Assembly (NCBI RefSeq): GCF_038806765.1
Contig: NZ_CP152389.1
Span: forward strand, 1,116,001-1,180,000
Direction of reading: 5' to 3'
Source of the DNA: Mucilaginibacter sp. CSA2-8R
GTDB lineage: Bacteria; Bacteroidota; Bacteroidia; Sphingobacteriales; Sphingobacteriaceae
Length of the DNA stretch: 64,000 nucleotides
The position numbers and the translations under genes are program-made. The notes under the pieces were generated by a model. It did no database searches and was not told where the DNA came from. It worked only from the letters and a program-made list of their open reading frames with translations. Shown here in pieces: positions 54,356-63,407 of this stretch. How positions within the stretch are numbered: position 1 is the stretch's first letter; each line of letters starts with the position of its first letter.

Positions 54356-55693
54356 TTATAAGGTTGTAGATAACCTTTGAGAAGTGTAGCGTTCGTCGTG
54401 CTGGCTAGCATCTAAACCCATTTCTTCTTCTTCGGTAGTTACACGAATAGGTTCAATCAGGTTAACCAGTTTAAAGATGGCAAACGATACAATAAAGCTG
54501 AATGGAATTACAACGCATAGAGCTTTAAGCTGAGTTAAAAAGAATGCTGAATCGCCGTACAGCAAACCGTTAGGGCCTGCACTGTTTACAGTTTTAGTAG
54601 CAAATATGCCGGTTAAAATCATGCCTACTATACCACCTACACCATGGCAAGGAAATACGTCTAAAGTATCGTCTAAAGCTGTTTTATGTTTCCATTGTAC
54701 CACCAGGTTAGATATGATAGCTGCAATAAAGCCGATAAAGATACTTTGCGGAATAGCTACGTAACCTGCCCCCGGCGTAATGGCTACCAAGCCAACTACC
54801 GCACCTATACAAAAACCTAAAACTGATGGTTTTTTGCCGCGCAATACATCAAAAAACATCCATGATAAACCTGCAGCACCGGCAGCAGTATTGGTAGTTA
54901 AAAATGCAGAAACCGATAAAGCATTAGCGCCTAAAGCAGAGCCGGCGTTAAAACCAAACCATCCGAACCACAACAAACCTGTACCAATTAATACGTAAGG
55001 GATGTTGGCCGGTGGCACTTCGATACCTTCGATGTGAGATTTACGTCTTTTTAATACTAAAGCACCCGCTAAAGCTGCACAACCAGCAGAAATATGTACT
55101 ACGGTACCACCAGCAAAGTCGAAAGCGCCCATTTTAGCTAAAAAGCCGTCAGGATGCCAGCTCCAATGCGCCAACGGGGCGTAAACAAATAAGCTGAATA
55201 AAACGGTAAACAGTACATAAGAAGTAAAGCGGATACGCTCGGCAATGGCACCAACCACCAGTCCCGGGGTGATGATGGCAAACATCAGCTGGAATACCGA
55301 GAATAATGACTTAGGAATAGTAGGCGCAAATACCCACGGTGCACCCGAGTTTACACCTTTAAAAAAGAAGTGTGTAGACGGGTTGCCGATAAAACCGTTA
55401 ATAGAATCGCCAAAACAAAGGCTGTAACCTACCACAATCCAGATAACAGTTACAATACCGGCGGCTACAATACTTTTAATCATGGTTGATAACACGTTTT
55501 TACGGGTAACCATACCACCGTAAAAAAAGGCCAAACCAGGTGTCATCAAAAACACGAGTGCTGAGGCTACGATAATCCAGGCTATATCTGCGGGATTGTA
55601 CTTACTTGCATCAGCAAAATCAGCCTGCGACGGTATAAATATCGCCGCGACAGCCACAATGAGCAAAATGATAAATGGAAAAAATCTTTTCAT
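54356..55693 (-). CDS. amtB: Ammonium transporter AmtB
   Basis: A 445-residue channel with an N-terminal signal-like segment and eleven predicted spans. The twin pore histidines are in VHISAGCAAL and PCHGVGGI. It conducts ammonium across the inner membrane. No glnK gene is next to it. It diverges from the glutamine synthetase gene across 540 bases, so both can be controlled from the same region. Confidence 0.96.
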   Translation of the reverse strand: MKRFFPFIILLIVAVAAIFIPSQADFADASKYNPADIAWIIVASALVFLMTPGLAFFYGGMVTRKNVLSTMIKSIVAAGIVTVIWIVVGYSLCFGDSINGFIGNPSTHFFFKGVNSGAPWVFAPTIPKSLFSVFQLMFAIITPGLVVGAIAERIRFTSYVLFTVLFSLFVYAPLAHWSWHPDGFLAKMGAFDFAGGTVVHISAGCAALAGALVLKRRKSHIEGIEVPPANIPYVLIGTGLLWFGWFGFNAGSALGANALSVSAFLTTNTAAGAAGLSWMFFDVLRGKKPSVLGFCIGAVVGLVAITPGAGYVAIPQSIFIGFIAAIISNLVVQWKHKTALDDTLDVFPCHGVGGIVGMILTGIFATKTVNSAGPNGLLYGDSAFFLTQLKALCVVIPFSFIVSFAIFKLVNLIEPIRVTTEEEEMGLDASQHDERYTSQRLSTTL

Positions 55694-56236
55694 GCTTTTT
55701 AAATTTTTGTTAGGGATTGTAGGTTTTTTTTGAGATAACTGCCTTTAATTTTCATAAAAATATAAAACTGATTGATAATATTTAAAGAAATTATAAAAAA
55801 AATGTAAAATATCTTTGCTTAATGCGTTTTAGCAAAATTAAGTTCTGATGAATATAGTGTTTTCTTGTGTTTTTATGACCGATGTGGTTTTTATCTTCTA
55901 TATAAGGTATATAAAGCATTAAATTTTATGATATTATCTTAAGAATTATAGTTCATCTGAAGTTGTAACGATTTTGAAGTGAAAATAGAAGAGAGTGGAT
56001 CTGTTTTACAATTGATACGGAGTTTGACGATATCAAAACGGATTTAATTTTTTAAATGCCAGCAAACGAGGAAAACAGGTGCGTTTGAAAATAATATCAA
56101 AAAAAGATAATTTAAATTATGAAAATTTAAATCGGATAGCTTTATTTGTAAAGATAATTGCTGTATATCTGCTAAAAATTAGCAACATTTTGTTTTTTGT
56201 ATAAATATTAACTTATTAACCTGATAAATTTAACAA
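55694..56236. promoter_or_regulatory. Divergent control region between amtB and glutamine synthetase
   Basis: 543 AT-rich bases. On the minus strand TAATTTTG (55833-55840) fits an amtB promoter. On the plus strand TATCTTTG (55810-55817) points toward the synthetase gene but lies 420 bases upstream; a 24-residue ATG frame at 55848 follows it and is probably chance. No clear promoter lies near the synthetase gene. A long untranslated leader or small RNA is possible. Confidence 0.4.
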
Positions 56237-57247
56237 ATGGCATCTAAACTCGAGTACATCTGGCTTGACGGTTACAAACCAACTCAAAGCTTACGTAGTA
56301 AAACTAAAATCGAAAAAGATTTTTCTGGAAAATTAGAAGATTGTCCTAATTGGAGCTTTGACGGTTCATCTACAGAGCAGGCACCAGGTGGTTCATCTGA
56401 TTGTATTTTAAAGCCGGTATTTATTTGTTCAGACCCACAACGTAAGGATGCTTACCTGGTAATGTGCGAAGTATTAAGTGCTGATGGTACACCACACGAA
56501 TCAAACGGCCGTGCTACTATCCAAGATGATGACAATGATTTCTGGTTTGGTTTTGAGCAGGAGTACTTTTTATGGGACCCGGAAACTAACAAACCGTTAG
56601 GTTTCCCGGTTAACGGTTACCCTGCGCCTCAAGGTCCTTACTATTGTTCGGTAGGTGCTAAAAATGCATTTGGCCGCGAGATTGTTGAAGAGCACTTAGA
56701 TGCTTGTTTAGACGCTGGTTTAAATGTTGAAGGTATCAACGCTGAAGTTGCTGCCGGTCAGTGGGAATTCCAAATTTTTGCCAAAGGCGCTAAAGAAGCT
56801 GGTGATCAAATTTGGGTTGCCCGTTACTTATTAGAAAGAATCGGCGAAAGTTACGGTGTATCTATCAACTGGCATTGTAAACCATTAGGTGCCTTAGATT
56901 GGAACGGTTCTGGTATGCACGCTAACTTCTCTAATACTACATTGCGTACTGCTGCAAGTCAGGAAACTTATACCAAAATATTAGAAGCTTTCCGTCCGGC
57001 AGTAGCTGAGCACATCGCCGTTTACGGTGCCGACAACGAGCAGCGCTTAACTGGTAAACACGAAACTGCTTCTATTAACGATTATAGCTATGGTGTATCT
57101 GACCGTGGTGCTTCTATCCGTATTCCGTTATTTACAGTACAAAAAGGATGGAGTGGTTACCTGGAAGATCGTCGCCCTAACTCGGCAGCCGATCCATATA
57201 AAGTAGCTGCCGTAATTATCAAAACTGTAAAATCTGCAGTTTTATAA
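56237..57247 (+). CDS. glnII: Glutamine synthetase type II (eukaryotic-like)
   Basis: A 336-residue GSII. A beta-Grasp domain (start LEYIWLDGYKPTQSLRSKTK) is followed by the catalytic domain with FGFEQEYFLWD (metal glutamates), GAKNAFGREI and NWHCKPLGALDWNGSGMH regions, and the RGASIRIP arginine loop. It makes glutamine from glutamate and ammonia. GSII lacks the adenylylation site of GSI. Divergent from amtB; the pair takes up and assimilates ammonium. Confidence 0.95.
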   Translation: MASKLEYIWLDGYKPTQSLRSKTKIEKDFSGKLEDCPNWSFDGSSTEQAPGGSSDCILKPVFICSDPQRKDAYLVMCEVLSADGTPHESNGRATIQDDDNDFWFGFEQEYFLWDPETNKPLGFPVNGYPAPQGPYYCSVGAKNAFGREIVEEHLDACLDAGLNVEGINAEVAAGQWEFQIFAKGAKEAGDQIWVARYLLERIGESYGVSINWHCKPLGALDWNGSGMHANFSNTTLRTAASQETYTKILEAFRPAVAEHIAVYGADNEQRLTGKHETASINDYSYGVSDRGASIRIPLFTVQKGWSGYLEDRRPNSAADPYKVAAVIIKTVKSAVL

Positions 57248-57261
57248 TTAAGCCTAAATAT

Positions 57262-57305
57262 AAAACAACGAGGCCCGCTAAATTTTTAGCGGGCCTCGTT
57301 GTTTT
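57262..57305. terminator. 21-bp bidirectional terminator
   Basis: 57262-57282 pairs perfectly with 57285-57305; A run on the left and TTTT on the right. It serves the glutamine synthetase gene and the convergent glycosidase gene. Confidence 0.92.
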
Positions 57306-57325
57306 ATTACTTCCAGGATATGTCT

Positions 57326-59587
57326 TTATATCTGAAACGTTATTTCCTCATTGGTGTAATTAATCAGGTCAAGTTCGCTTTGGTTTTCAAATCCGTGTAA
57401 TATGAACTGTACTTGCCGGAAGCGTGAGTTATAATCGCCTTCTGCCTTCAACAATTTAACCGTTTTTGATAACGGATTGAAGGTAATAGTGCGTTTATGA
57501 TAGTTTCCCTGCTCATAATCGTAGCTAACGCCATCATCTTCATAATAGGCGAGGCTGGTTATAGCATCTCCATTCCATATATTTAATTGCAGCACGCCAT
57601 CACCGTTGTCTTGGGTGCTCTGCGTAAAGTTTTGCATGGGGATGATACTGCCTGCTTTAACAAAAACAGGTAAGTCATGCAGCGGTGCACTTACAGTGTA
57701 TTCTTTTTGACCTTCAAAAGTTTCATTGCTGCTTAACCGGTACCAATTACCTTGGGGTAAATATACTGTAGTAGTAAGTGATGTACTAATTACGGGTGCC
57801 ACCAGTAGGGCATCGCCAAACATAAACTGGTTTTGATAGTCTTCATGGTAAATCAGCTCATCGTGAGTATAAGTGATCGCCAGTGTACGGCATACCGGCA
57901 TGCCGCTTTGTGAGCTTTCGTGAAAGGTTGAATACAGGTAAGGTAACAAGCGATAACGTTGTTCAATTGACTTTTTAATCAATTCCATGTTGTCGGTACC
58001 GTACTGCCACGGTTCGCGGTATTCAGAAAACCGAATGGCATGGTTACGGTACATGGGGGTATAAGTACCTAAACTGTTCCATCGTACCATTAATTCAGGT
58101 GTAGGGTTGCCGCTAAAGCCACCTATGTCTACACCTACCATAGCCATGCCGGTTATGCCCAAACTATTTACCAGGCGCGCACCTAACAGCAAATGGTCGT
58201 CGTTAGCGGTGTTATCACCCGTCCACACCGCCGAATAGCGCTGTGTGCCGCAATAAGCTGCCCTGGTAAGTACAAAAGGTCTTTTATTACCTAATAACTT
58301 GCGGGTGCCATCGTAAGTAGCTCGCGCCATTTCCATCCCGTAAACATTGCGCACCTCGGGCATAAACTTATCGCCAAATTTTACCATCCATGGTATGTTT
58401 TGGTTCCAAACGGCAGGCTCGTTCATGTCGTTCCAAAAGCCCTCTACACCAGGTTCGGTTAATGCCTGAAATGCAGCGCCCCACCATTCGCGCACATCTT
58501 CTCTAAAAAAATCGGGAAAATGACAACGGCCGGGCCAAACTTCGCCAGTATAATTTTCGCCGTTAGGATAGGTGGCAAAGTAACCGCGCTCAACGCCCTC
58601 ATCGTATTGCTGGTAACCTTTCTCTATTTTAATGCCTGGATCAACAATGGTCACCAGTTTAAAGTTTAATGCCTTCAGCTTGGCTATAAATTCGGCAGGT
58701 TGGGCAAAAGTTTCCTGGTTCCAGGTAAATATCTTAAAGTCCTGCATGTAATCAATGTCACAGTACATCACATCGGCCGGAATGTTAAGATCCCTGAACT
58801 TTTGAGCAACATCCAGCACTTCCTGTGCGCTCATATAACTCCATCGGCATTGCTGATAGCCTAAACTCCACAAAGGCGGCATTTCCATGCGCCCGGTAAG
58901 CCAGGTATAATCTTTAATGATTTCGGCTACCGTTGGTGCTCCAAAAAAGTAATAGTTCAAATCACCGTCGTCTGCTCCAAGCCATATAAACTGGTCGTCG
59001 GTAGATGCGGCAAAGTCAAAGTAGCTTTTATGGGTGTTATCCAGAAAGTATCCGTAGGCTAATTGGCTATGTACTCCTATAAAAAACGGAAACGACTCGT
59101 AAAGCGGGTCAGTTTTAGGGCCATAATCTACCGCGTCGGTATTCCAGTTCACATACTGACTGCCTCGCCGGTTTAAATTGCCTGCCTTTTCGCCCAGGCC
59201 TATAAACTTTTCATCGGGCCGCAATTCACGGTAATTAGTAACGCGGCTGTTTTGCCAGTTGGTGCCAAAACGTTCGTCGTCGCGGCTAATTAGTTTGCCG
59301 TCGGTCGTATAAAATGAAAAGCGTAAGGGCGACTTGTTGATACGCAACACCAAAGCTGTTGTAGATATGGTAACTTCTTGCTCTGTTTCCTGGTACGGTA
59401 TTTCAGTAACTGGTTCTCTAATTACGGCAAACGATTCATCCTTATTTTCGGGATGCTGTGTGATGTTTACCCGGATAATGCCTGGACTGTAAATAGATAC
59501 CTGTGCTTCGGCCTCGGCAGTTTTAATGATAAGCTTATTATTTTGCTGATGAATGCTTTGCAGCGAACTTAAAGAGTGAAATTGCAT
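57326..59587 (-). CDS. GH31 family alpha-glucosidase
   Basis: A 753-residue glycosidase without a signal peptide. N-terminal beta-sandwich, then the barrel with nucleophile D387 in FWNDMNEPAVW and acid/base D458 in WTGDN, then C-terminal beta domains. It releases glucose (or a related sugar) from the non-reducing end of alpha-glucans or oligosaccharides, probably in the cytoplasm. No sugar transporter is adjacent. Confidence 0.93.
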   Translation of the reverse strand: MQFHSLSSLQSIHQQNNKLIIKTAEAEAQVSIYSPGIIRVNITQHPENKDESFAVIREPVTEIPYQETEQEVTISTTALVLRINKSPLRFSFYTTDGKLISRDDERFGTNWQNSRVTNYRELRPDEKFIGLGEKAGNLNRRGSQYVNWNTDAVDYGPKTDPLYESFPFFIGVHSQLAYGYFLDNTHKSYFDFAASTDDQFIWLGADDGDLNYYFFGAPTVAEIIKDYTWLTGRMEMPPLWSLGYQQCRWSYMSAQEVLDVAQKFRDLNIPADVMYCDIDYMQDFKIFTWNQETFAQPAEFIAKLKALNFKLVTIVDPGIKIEKGYQQYDEGVERGYFATYPNGENYTGEVWPGRCHFPDFFREDVREWWGAAFQALTEPGVEGFWNDMNEPAVWNQNIPWMVKFGDKFMPEVRNVYGMEMARATYDGTRKLLGNKRPFVLTRAAYCGTQRYSAVWTGDNTANDDHLLLGARLVNSLGITGMAMVGVDIGGFSGNPTPELMVRWNSLGTYTPMYRNHAIRFSEYREPWQYGTDNMELIKKSIEQRYRLLPYLYSTFHESSQSGMPVCRTLAITYTHDELIYHEDYQNQFMFGDALLVAPVISTSLTTTVYLPQGNWYRLSSNETFEGQKEYTVSAPLHDLPVFVKAGSIIPMQNFTQSTQDNGDGVLQLNIWNGDAITSLAYYEDDGVSYDYEQGNYHKRTITFNPLSKTVKLLKAEGDYNSRFRQVQFILHGFENQSELDLINYTNEEITFQI

Positions 59588-59733
59588 TTGCTAGCGGTAT
59601 AATGAATTATTGAACCGCTGATAGAACACAAATGCACAAGCCTTAGTTTGAAAACAAAATTTTTAGAAACCGAACTTGATAATTATCTGCTCATACAAAC
59701 ATATGGTATGCAAGATTTAAAAATGAATAGTAT

Positions 59734-59777
59734 AAAACAAAAGCGTCCGACTTTGTTAAATCGGACGCTTTTGTTTT
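59734..59777. terminator. Terminator of the nucleotidyltransferase gene
   Basis: 59734-59750 pairs perfectly over 17 bp with 59761-59777, with T and A runs at the ends. It lies 17 bases after the stop of the minus-strand gene at 59795. Confidence 0.88.
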
Positions 59778-59794
59778 ATTGTTGATGATGGAGC

Positions 59795-60691
59795 TTATGA
59801 CCAAAGGTTTGATGGATAAGTGCCATTGTTTACCAGTTCTGCAATGCTGGCTTCTACAATTGGCTTATCTTCTTTATAAGTAACACCAAACCATTTGTTA
59901 CCGGTTGGGATTACCTTAAACTTGGCAGTTCCGCTTTTAATTAACTCATCTGCAACTAACGGTATAAAAAACTCTGCTTTAGGGTTGTTCTCGTTAGCGT
60001 CAACAAAGCGCTTAAACATATCTTCGCTTTGTTTAAATACAGCCGGGGTAAAGCCCCAGAAGTTCATACTTACACGAGTGTCGTTAGGTAGCTCATGCTC
60101 GCCGGTGGCATCTTTGTAAAATACTTTACCGTCTTTAAAATAAACTTCGGTACGCTCGTTGATTTCAACCATGTTGCCGTCTTCAACTTTACATACACCG
60201 CGGGATACAGAACCGTAATCAGATAAAGTTCTATCAATCTGATAGCCCATTAATGAGTAATTATCATCAGCCACTTCGGTGGTTAAAAACTGCGCCATTT
60301 TTTCAAAGGCTTCGTAGCCATAAAAGTCATCAGCGTTAATTACACAAAAAGGTTCGTGTACCTGGTTGCGTGCTGCTAAAACTGCATGGGCAGTACCCCA
60401 CGGTTTAGCGCGCTCAACAGTTTTATCAATACCAAACTGAGTTAAATCGTAGCTTTGAAAAACATAATCCGTTTCTACACGGCCAGCTAACTTAGGTTCA
60501 AATTTTGCTTTAAAGGGCTCTAAAAACTCTTCACGAATGATAAAGCTTACTTTACCAAAGCCGGCTTTAATGGCATCGTAAATTGAGTAATCAATAATGG
60601 TTTCGCCGTTAGGGCCAAAGCCATCCACCTGTTTCATGCTGCCGTAACGGCTGGCCATACCTGCGGCCAAAATTAATAGTGTAGGTTTCAT
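59795..60691 (-). CDS. Sugar-phosphate nucleotidyltransferase-like protein
   Basis: A 298-residue protein. The start LLILAAGMASRYGSMKQ is the nucleotide-binding loop of NTP transferases (GxGTR-like, with variations), and INADDFYG is the metal-binding strand. It joins a nucleotide to a sugar phosphate or related alcohol phosphate. The substrate is not evident and no pathway gene is adjacent. Confidence 0.85.
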   Translation of the reverse strand: MKPTLLILAAGMASRYGSMKQVDGFGPNGETIIDYSIYDAIKAGFGKVSFIIREEFLEPFKAKFEPKLAGRVETDYVFQSYDLTQFGIDKTVERAKPWGTAHAVLAARNQVHEPFCVINADDFYGYEAFEKMAQFLTTEVADDNYSLMGYQIDRTLSDYGSVSRGVCKVEDGNMVEINERTEVYFKDGKVFYKDATGEHELPNDTRVSMNFWGFTPAVFKQSEDMFKRFVDANENNPKAEFFIPLVADELIKSGTAKFKVIPTGNKWFGVTYKEDKPIVEASIAELVNNGTYPSNLWS

Positions 60692-60771
60692 AGATTGTAC
60701 TAGGCAATAAATATAGGTAAAAAAATATGAGCTATAAATATTGCCCCTTTACCTTATTTAAAATATAATGT

Positions 60772-61890
60772 TTATTTAATATATCTAAAATCGTGTCCTG
60801 CTTCAATATTAAGCAAAGTTTCATAGATAAGACGTATCACATTGTCTACATCTTCTTTATGAATCATCTCTACCGTAGTATGCATGTAGCGTAGCGGCAA
60901 TGATATTAAGGCTGATGGTACACCGTCATTTGAATATGCAAAAGCATCTGTGTCGGTACCTGTTGAGCGTGATGAAGCCTGGCGCTGGAAAGGAATCTCA
61001 GCTTTTTGTGCCGACTCAATTAATAGTTTGTTTAGGTTATTCTGCACTGCCGGCGCATAAGATACCACCGGTCCTCGGCCGCAAGCCAAATCGCCTTGAG
61101 TTATTTTGTTAATCATCGGCGTTTGGGTGTCGTGCGTTACGTCTGTAATGATGGCTACATGAGGTTTTATTTTATGGGCTATCATTTCGGCACCACGCAG
61201 GCCTATTTCTTCCTGTACGGCGTTTACAATGTATAAGCCAAACGGCAAAGTTTGTTTGTTTTCTTTAAGCAAACGAGCCACCTCTGCTATCATAAAGCCG
61301 CCGGCACGATTATCTAATGCCCTGCCAACGTAATAACGGTTATTCATTACGCTAAACTCATCCTCGTAAGTAATTACACAGCCTACATGAATGCCCATGG
61401 CTTCTACCTCTTCTTTGCTGGTACAGCCACAATCCAGGAAAATGTTTTTCAGGGTAGGAGACTCTTCTTTGTCGCCACCCTGGCGGGTGTGGATGGCAGG
61501 CCAGCCAAATACGGCTTTAACTACACCCTTGTCAGTATGGATGTTGACCCGTTTAGAAGGTGCAATCTGGTGGTCTGACCCGCCATTGCGAATTACATAA
61601 ATTAAACCATCGCTGGTAATGTAATTTACAAACCACGAAATTTCGTCGGCATGGGCCTCAATCACCACCCTATATTCAGCATCTGGGTTAATGATGCCAA
61701 CGGCGGTACCATAGTTATCTACATAGTAAGTATCAATATAAGGTTTTAAATATTCGAGCCACATTTTCTGGCCTTCCCATTCAAAGCCGGTTGGCGATGG
61801 GTTATTAATATATTTCTCAAAAAATGCCAGAGAAGTATCATTCACCACGGCAACGTGCTGTGGTTTATTATCGTTTTCGTTTTCAGCCAT
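60772..61890 (-). CDS. M42 family aminopeptidase
   Basis: A 372-residue metallopeptidase. EAHADEISWFV gives the first metal His/Asp; GRALDNRAGG the bridging Asp; NAVQEEIGLRGA the catalytic Glu pair; a later ITDVTHDTQ Asp completes the site. M42 enzymes form tetrahedral shells and trim peptides in the cytoplasm. Single-gene unit. Confidence 0.93.
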   Translation of the reverse strand: MAENENDNKPQHVAVVNDTSLAFFEKYINNPSPTGFEWEGQKMWLEYLKPYIDTYYVDNYGTAVGIINPDAEYRVVIEAHADEISWFVNYITSDGLIYVIRNGGSDHQIAPSKRVNIHTDKGVVKAVFGWPAIHTRQGGDKEESPTLKNIFLDCGCTSKEEVEAMGIHVGCVITYEDEFSVMNNRYYVGRALDNRAGGFMIAEVARLLKENKQTLPFGLYIVNAVQEEIGLRGAEMIAHKIKPHVAIITDVTHDTQTPMINKITQGDLACGRGPVVSYAPAVQNNLNKLLIESAQKAEIPFQRQASSRSTGTDTDAFAYSNDGVPSALISLPLRYMHTTVEMIHKEDVDNVIRLIYETLLNIEAGHDFRYIK

Positions 61891-61916
61891 ATGTTTATTC
61901 AGGATATGTATGATGA

Positions 61917-61924
61917 CAAATATA
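61917..61924 (-). promoter_or_regulatory. -7 promoter box of the M42 gene
   Basis: TATATTTG on the minus strand, 26 bases upstream of the ATG. No clear -33 element. Confidence 0.5.
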
Positions 61925-62044
61925 GTAAAGCTGCCGACTTCAGGTAAAAAAGACCCTTAGTTTGCTTATGCCATAAATTGTTAATGCGTTAATATAAGGT
62001 TAATATATGAAGCGTTGTTTTGCGGTAAGTAAAATTTTCAGGAG

Positions 62045-62494
62045 TTAGTAGTTTTCAAGGCCGGTTTGCAAAATTGAACCGGCTTTTTTAATAAGCGGTT
62101 TCTCCATTTTTATATAAGCAATATTATTTTGCTCAAAAGATTGGCCCGAAACTGTAAAGCCTACTTTTTCATAAAATTGGGTAGCCGTTGTACGTGCGTT
62201 ACACCAAAGCAGCGTCCCTTTTTGTTGTTGACAAAAGCTAATAACGTAATTTAAAAGGCCGGTGCCTATGCCTTGTCCTTGATGGTTTGTAGCTACAGCA
62301 AATTTCCGGAACTGATAAGTAGTGCCGTTTTCAAAGAGGGAAATAACACCAACTAACAGGTTATTGCTAAAAGCTCCGAAATGTAAACCATCGGCATCAA
62401 CAGGCATTTGCATAGCTGCCAGGGGTTTAGCTGGGTATAGTACCTCACGGCGCAGGCGCCAGGTTAACTCTGGTCTTATTTGTTCAAAATGCAC
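62045..62494 (-). CDS. GNAT-family N-acetyltransferase
   Basis: A 149-residue acetyltransferase. The acetyl-CoA loop is NHQGQGIGTGLLNYV near residue 70, and FYEKVGF is the late conserved strand. The substrate is unknown. It diverges from the small membrane protein gene at 62590. Confidence 0.85.
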   Translation of the reverse strand: MHFEQIRPELTWRLRREVLYPAKPLAAMQMPVDADGLHFGAFSNNLLVGVISLFENGTTYQFRKFAVATNHQGQGIGTGLLNYVISFCQQQKGTLLWCNARTTATQFYEKVGFTVSGQSFEQNNIAYIKMEKPLIKKAGSILQTGLENY

Positions 62495-62589
62495 AGCAGT
62501 AAAACAATAATAAATTACAAGTGTTTGCTGCGGGTAAGATTAAGGTAAAGAAGACCAAATTTGGTAAAAAATCGTTATCATTGCAGTTA

Positions 62590-62937
62590 ATGAAAATCAG
62601 GACTAACAAAATTCTAGTTTGCTCGCTGTTTATGATAATCTTCATGGTGAAGATGATTATTTCGGTGGCGCCTGTTTTTCTGGTGCTCAATAATAAAACT
62701 GTAAATGCTGCCATTATGCAGCTGGAGCAGGAAAATAAAAGCGAAAAAGACGACCCGGATAAAGAGGGCAGTAAAGAAAAAAAGTTTTTTGACGAAGAAA
62801 TGTATTGCATCTATCCTACAGTACAGATCCATTTAGAAGTCGAAAAGCCGGCGTTATTGCACGCCTGTCAGCAACTATATCACGAAACTCACCATTTGTC
62901 GGTCCCCACACCGCCTCCAAATTACTCTATAACGTAA
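62590..62937 (+). CDS. Small membrane-anchored protein, 115 residues
   Basis: From the ATG at 62590, an N-terminal hydrophobic segment (ILVCSLFMIIFMVKMIISVAPVFLVL) is followed by a lysine- and glutamate-rich stretch (ENKSEKDDPDKEGSKEKKFFD) and a C-terminal part with Cys and several His (HACQQLYHETHH). The frame is open 23 codons further upstream, without a better start. I do not recognise it. The histidines could bind metal, which is speculation. Confidence 0.55.
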   Translation: MKIRTNKILVCSLFMIIFMVKMIISVAPVFLVLNNKTVNAAIMQLEQENKSEKDDPDKEGSKEKKFFDEEMYCIYPTVQIHLEVEKPALLHACQQLYHETHHLSVPTPPPNYSIT

Positions 62938-63407
62938 GCCTGTTTAAAACTTAATGCTTAATTAAGATTTGATGTTACTACCCGTAAAGTTTGGTTACTA
63001 ACAGTCAAAATCATAACTCTTGGTATGATTAAATTTTATTAGGCTTTTGTTATACACGGATGTAGCAACATGTTTTCTGCAATAATTGTTGCTTAAAACA
63101 TGTTGCTTGCACTTAATCAATCTGTTGTTTTAACGTGTCTTCGCTTAAAAGGGCGAACGGTGTGAAGCAACAACACCTGATTAGTTATTATAATGCTGAA
63201 AGAGCTTCAGGGCTTTCGTCTGCTTACTGTTACTCAAGATTAAACAACAAACTATTGCAAAACAGCCATGATGTTAACATGTGATTCATCACTGTTAACA
63301 TCATGCAGCCCTATCTTAAATACGTTATCATTTAATTGAATTACAATTGCTTAGTACAGTGATTGTGGTGTTTGATAGGGTAAAATAAAAGTATATAAAA
63401 TATTATA
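62938..63407. other. 470-base non-coding stretch with two strong hairpins
   Basis: No ORF. Hairpin A: 63064-63076 pairs perfectly with 63095-63107 (13 bp) and holds a nested GCAA/TTGC stem. Hairpin B: CATGATGTTAACA (63267-63279) pairs with TGTTAACATCATG (63293-63305). Neither has a T run. The region precedes an ABC exporter gene. It could hold a small RNA or operators. Confidence 0.45.

Noticed and set aside
55848..55922. 24-codon ORF in the amtB-glutamine synthetase gap
   Set aside because: AT-rich, no conserved pattern, and such short frames are expected by chance in this composition.
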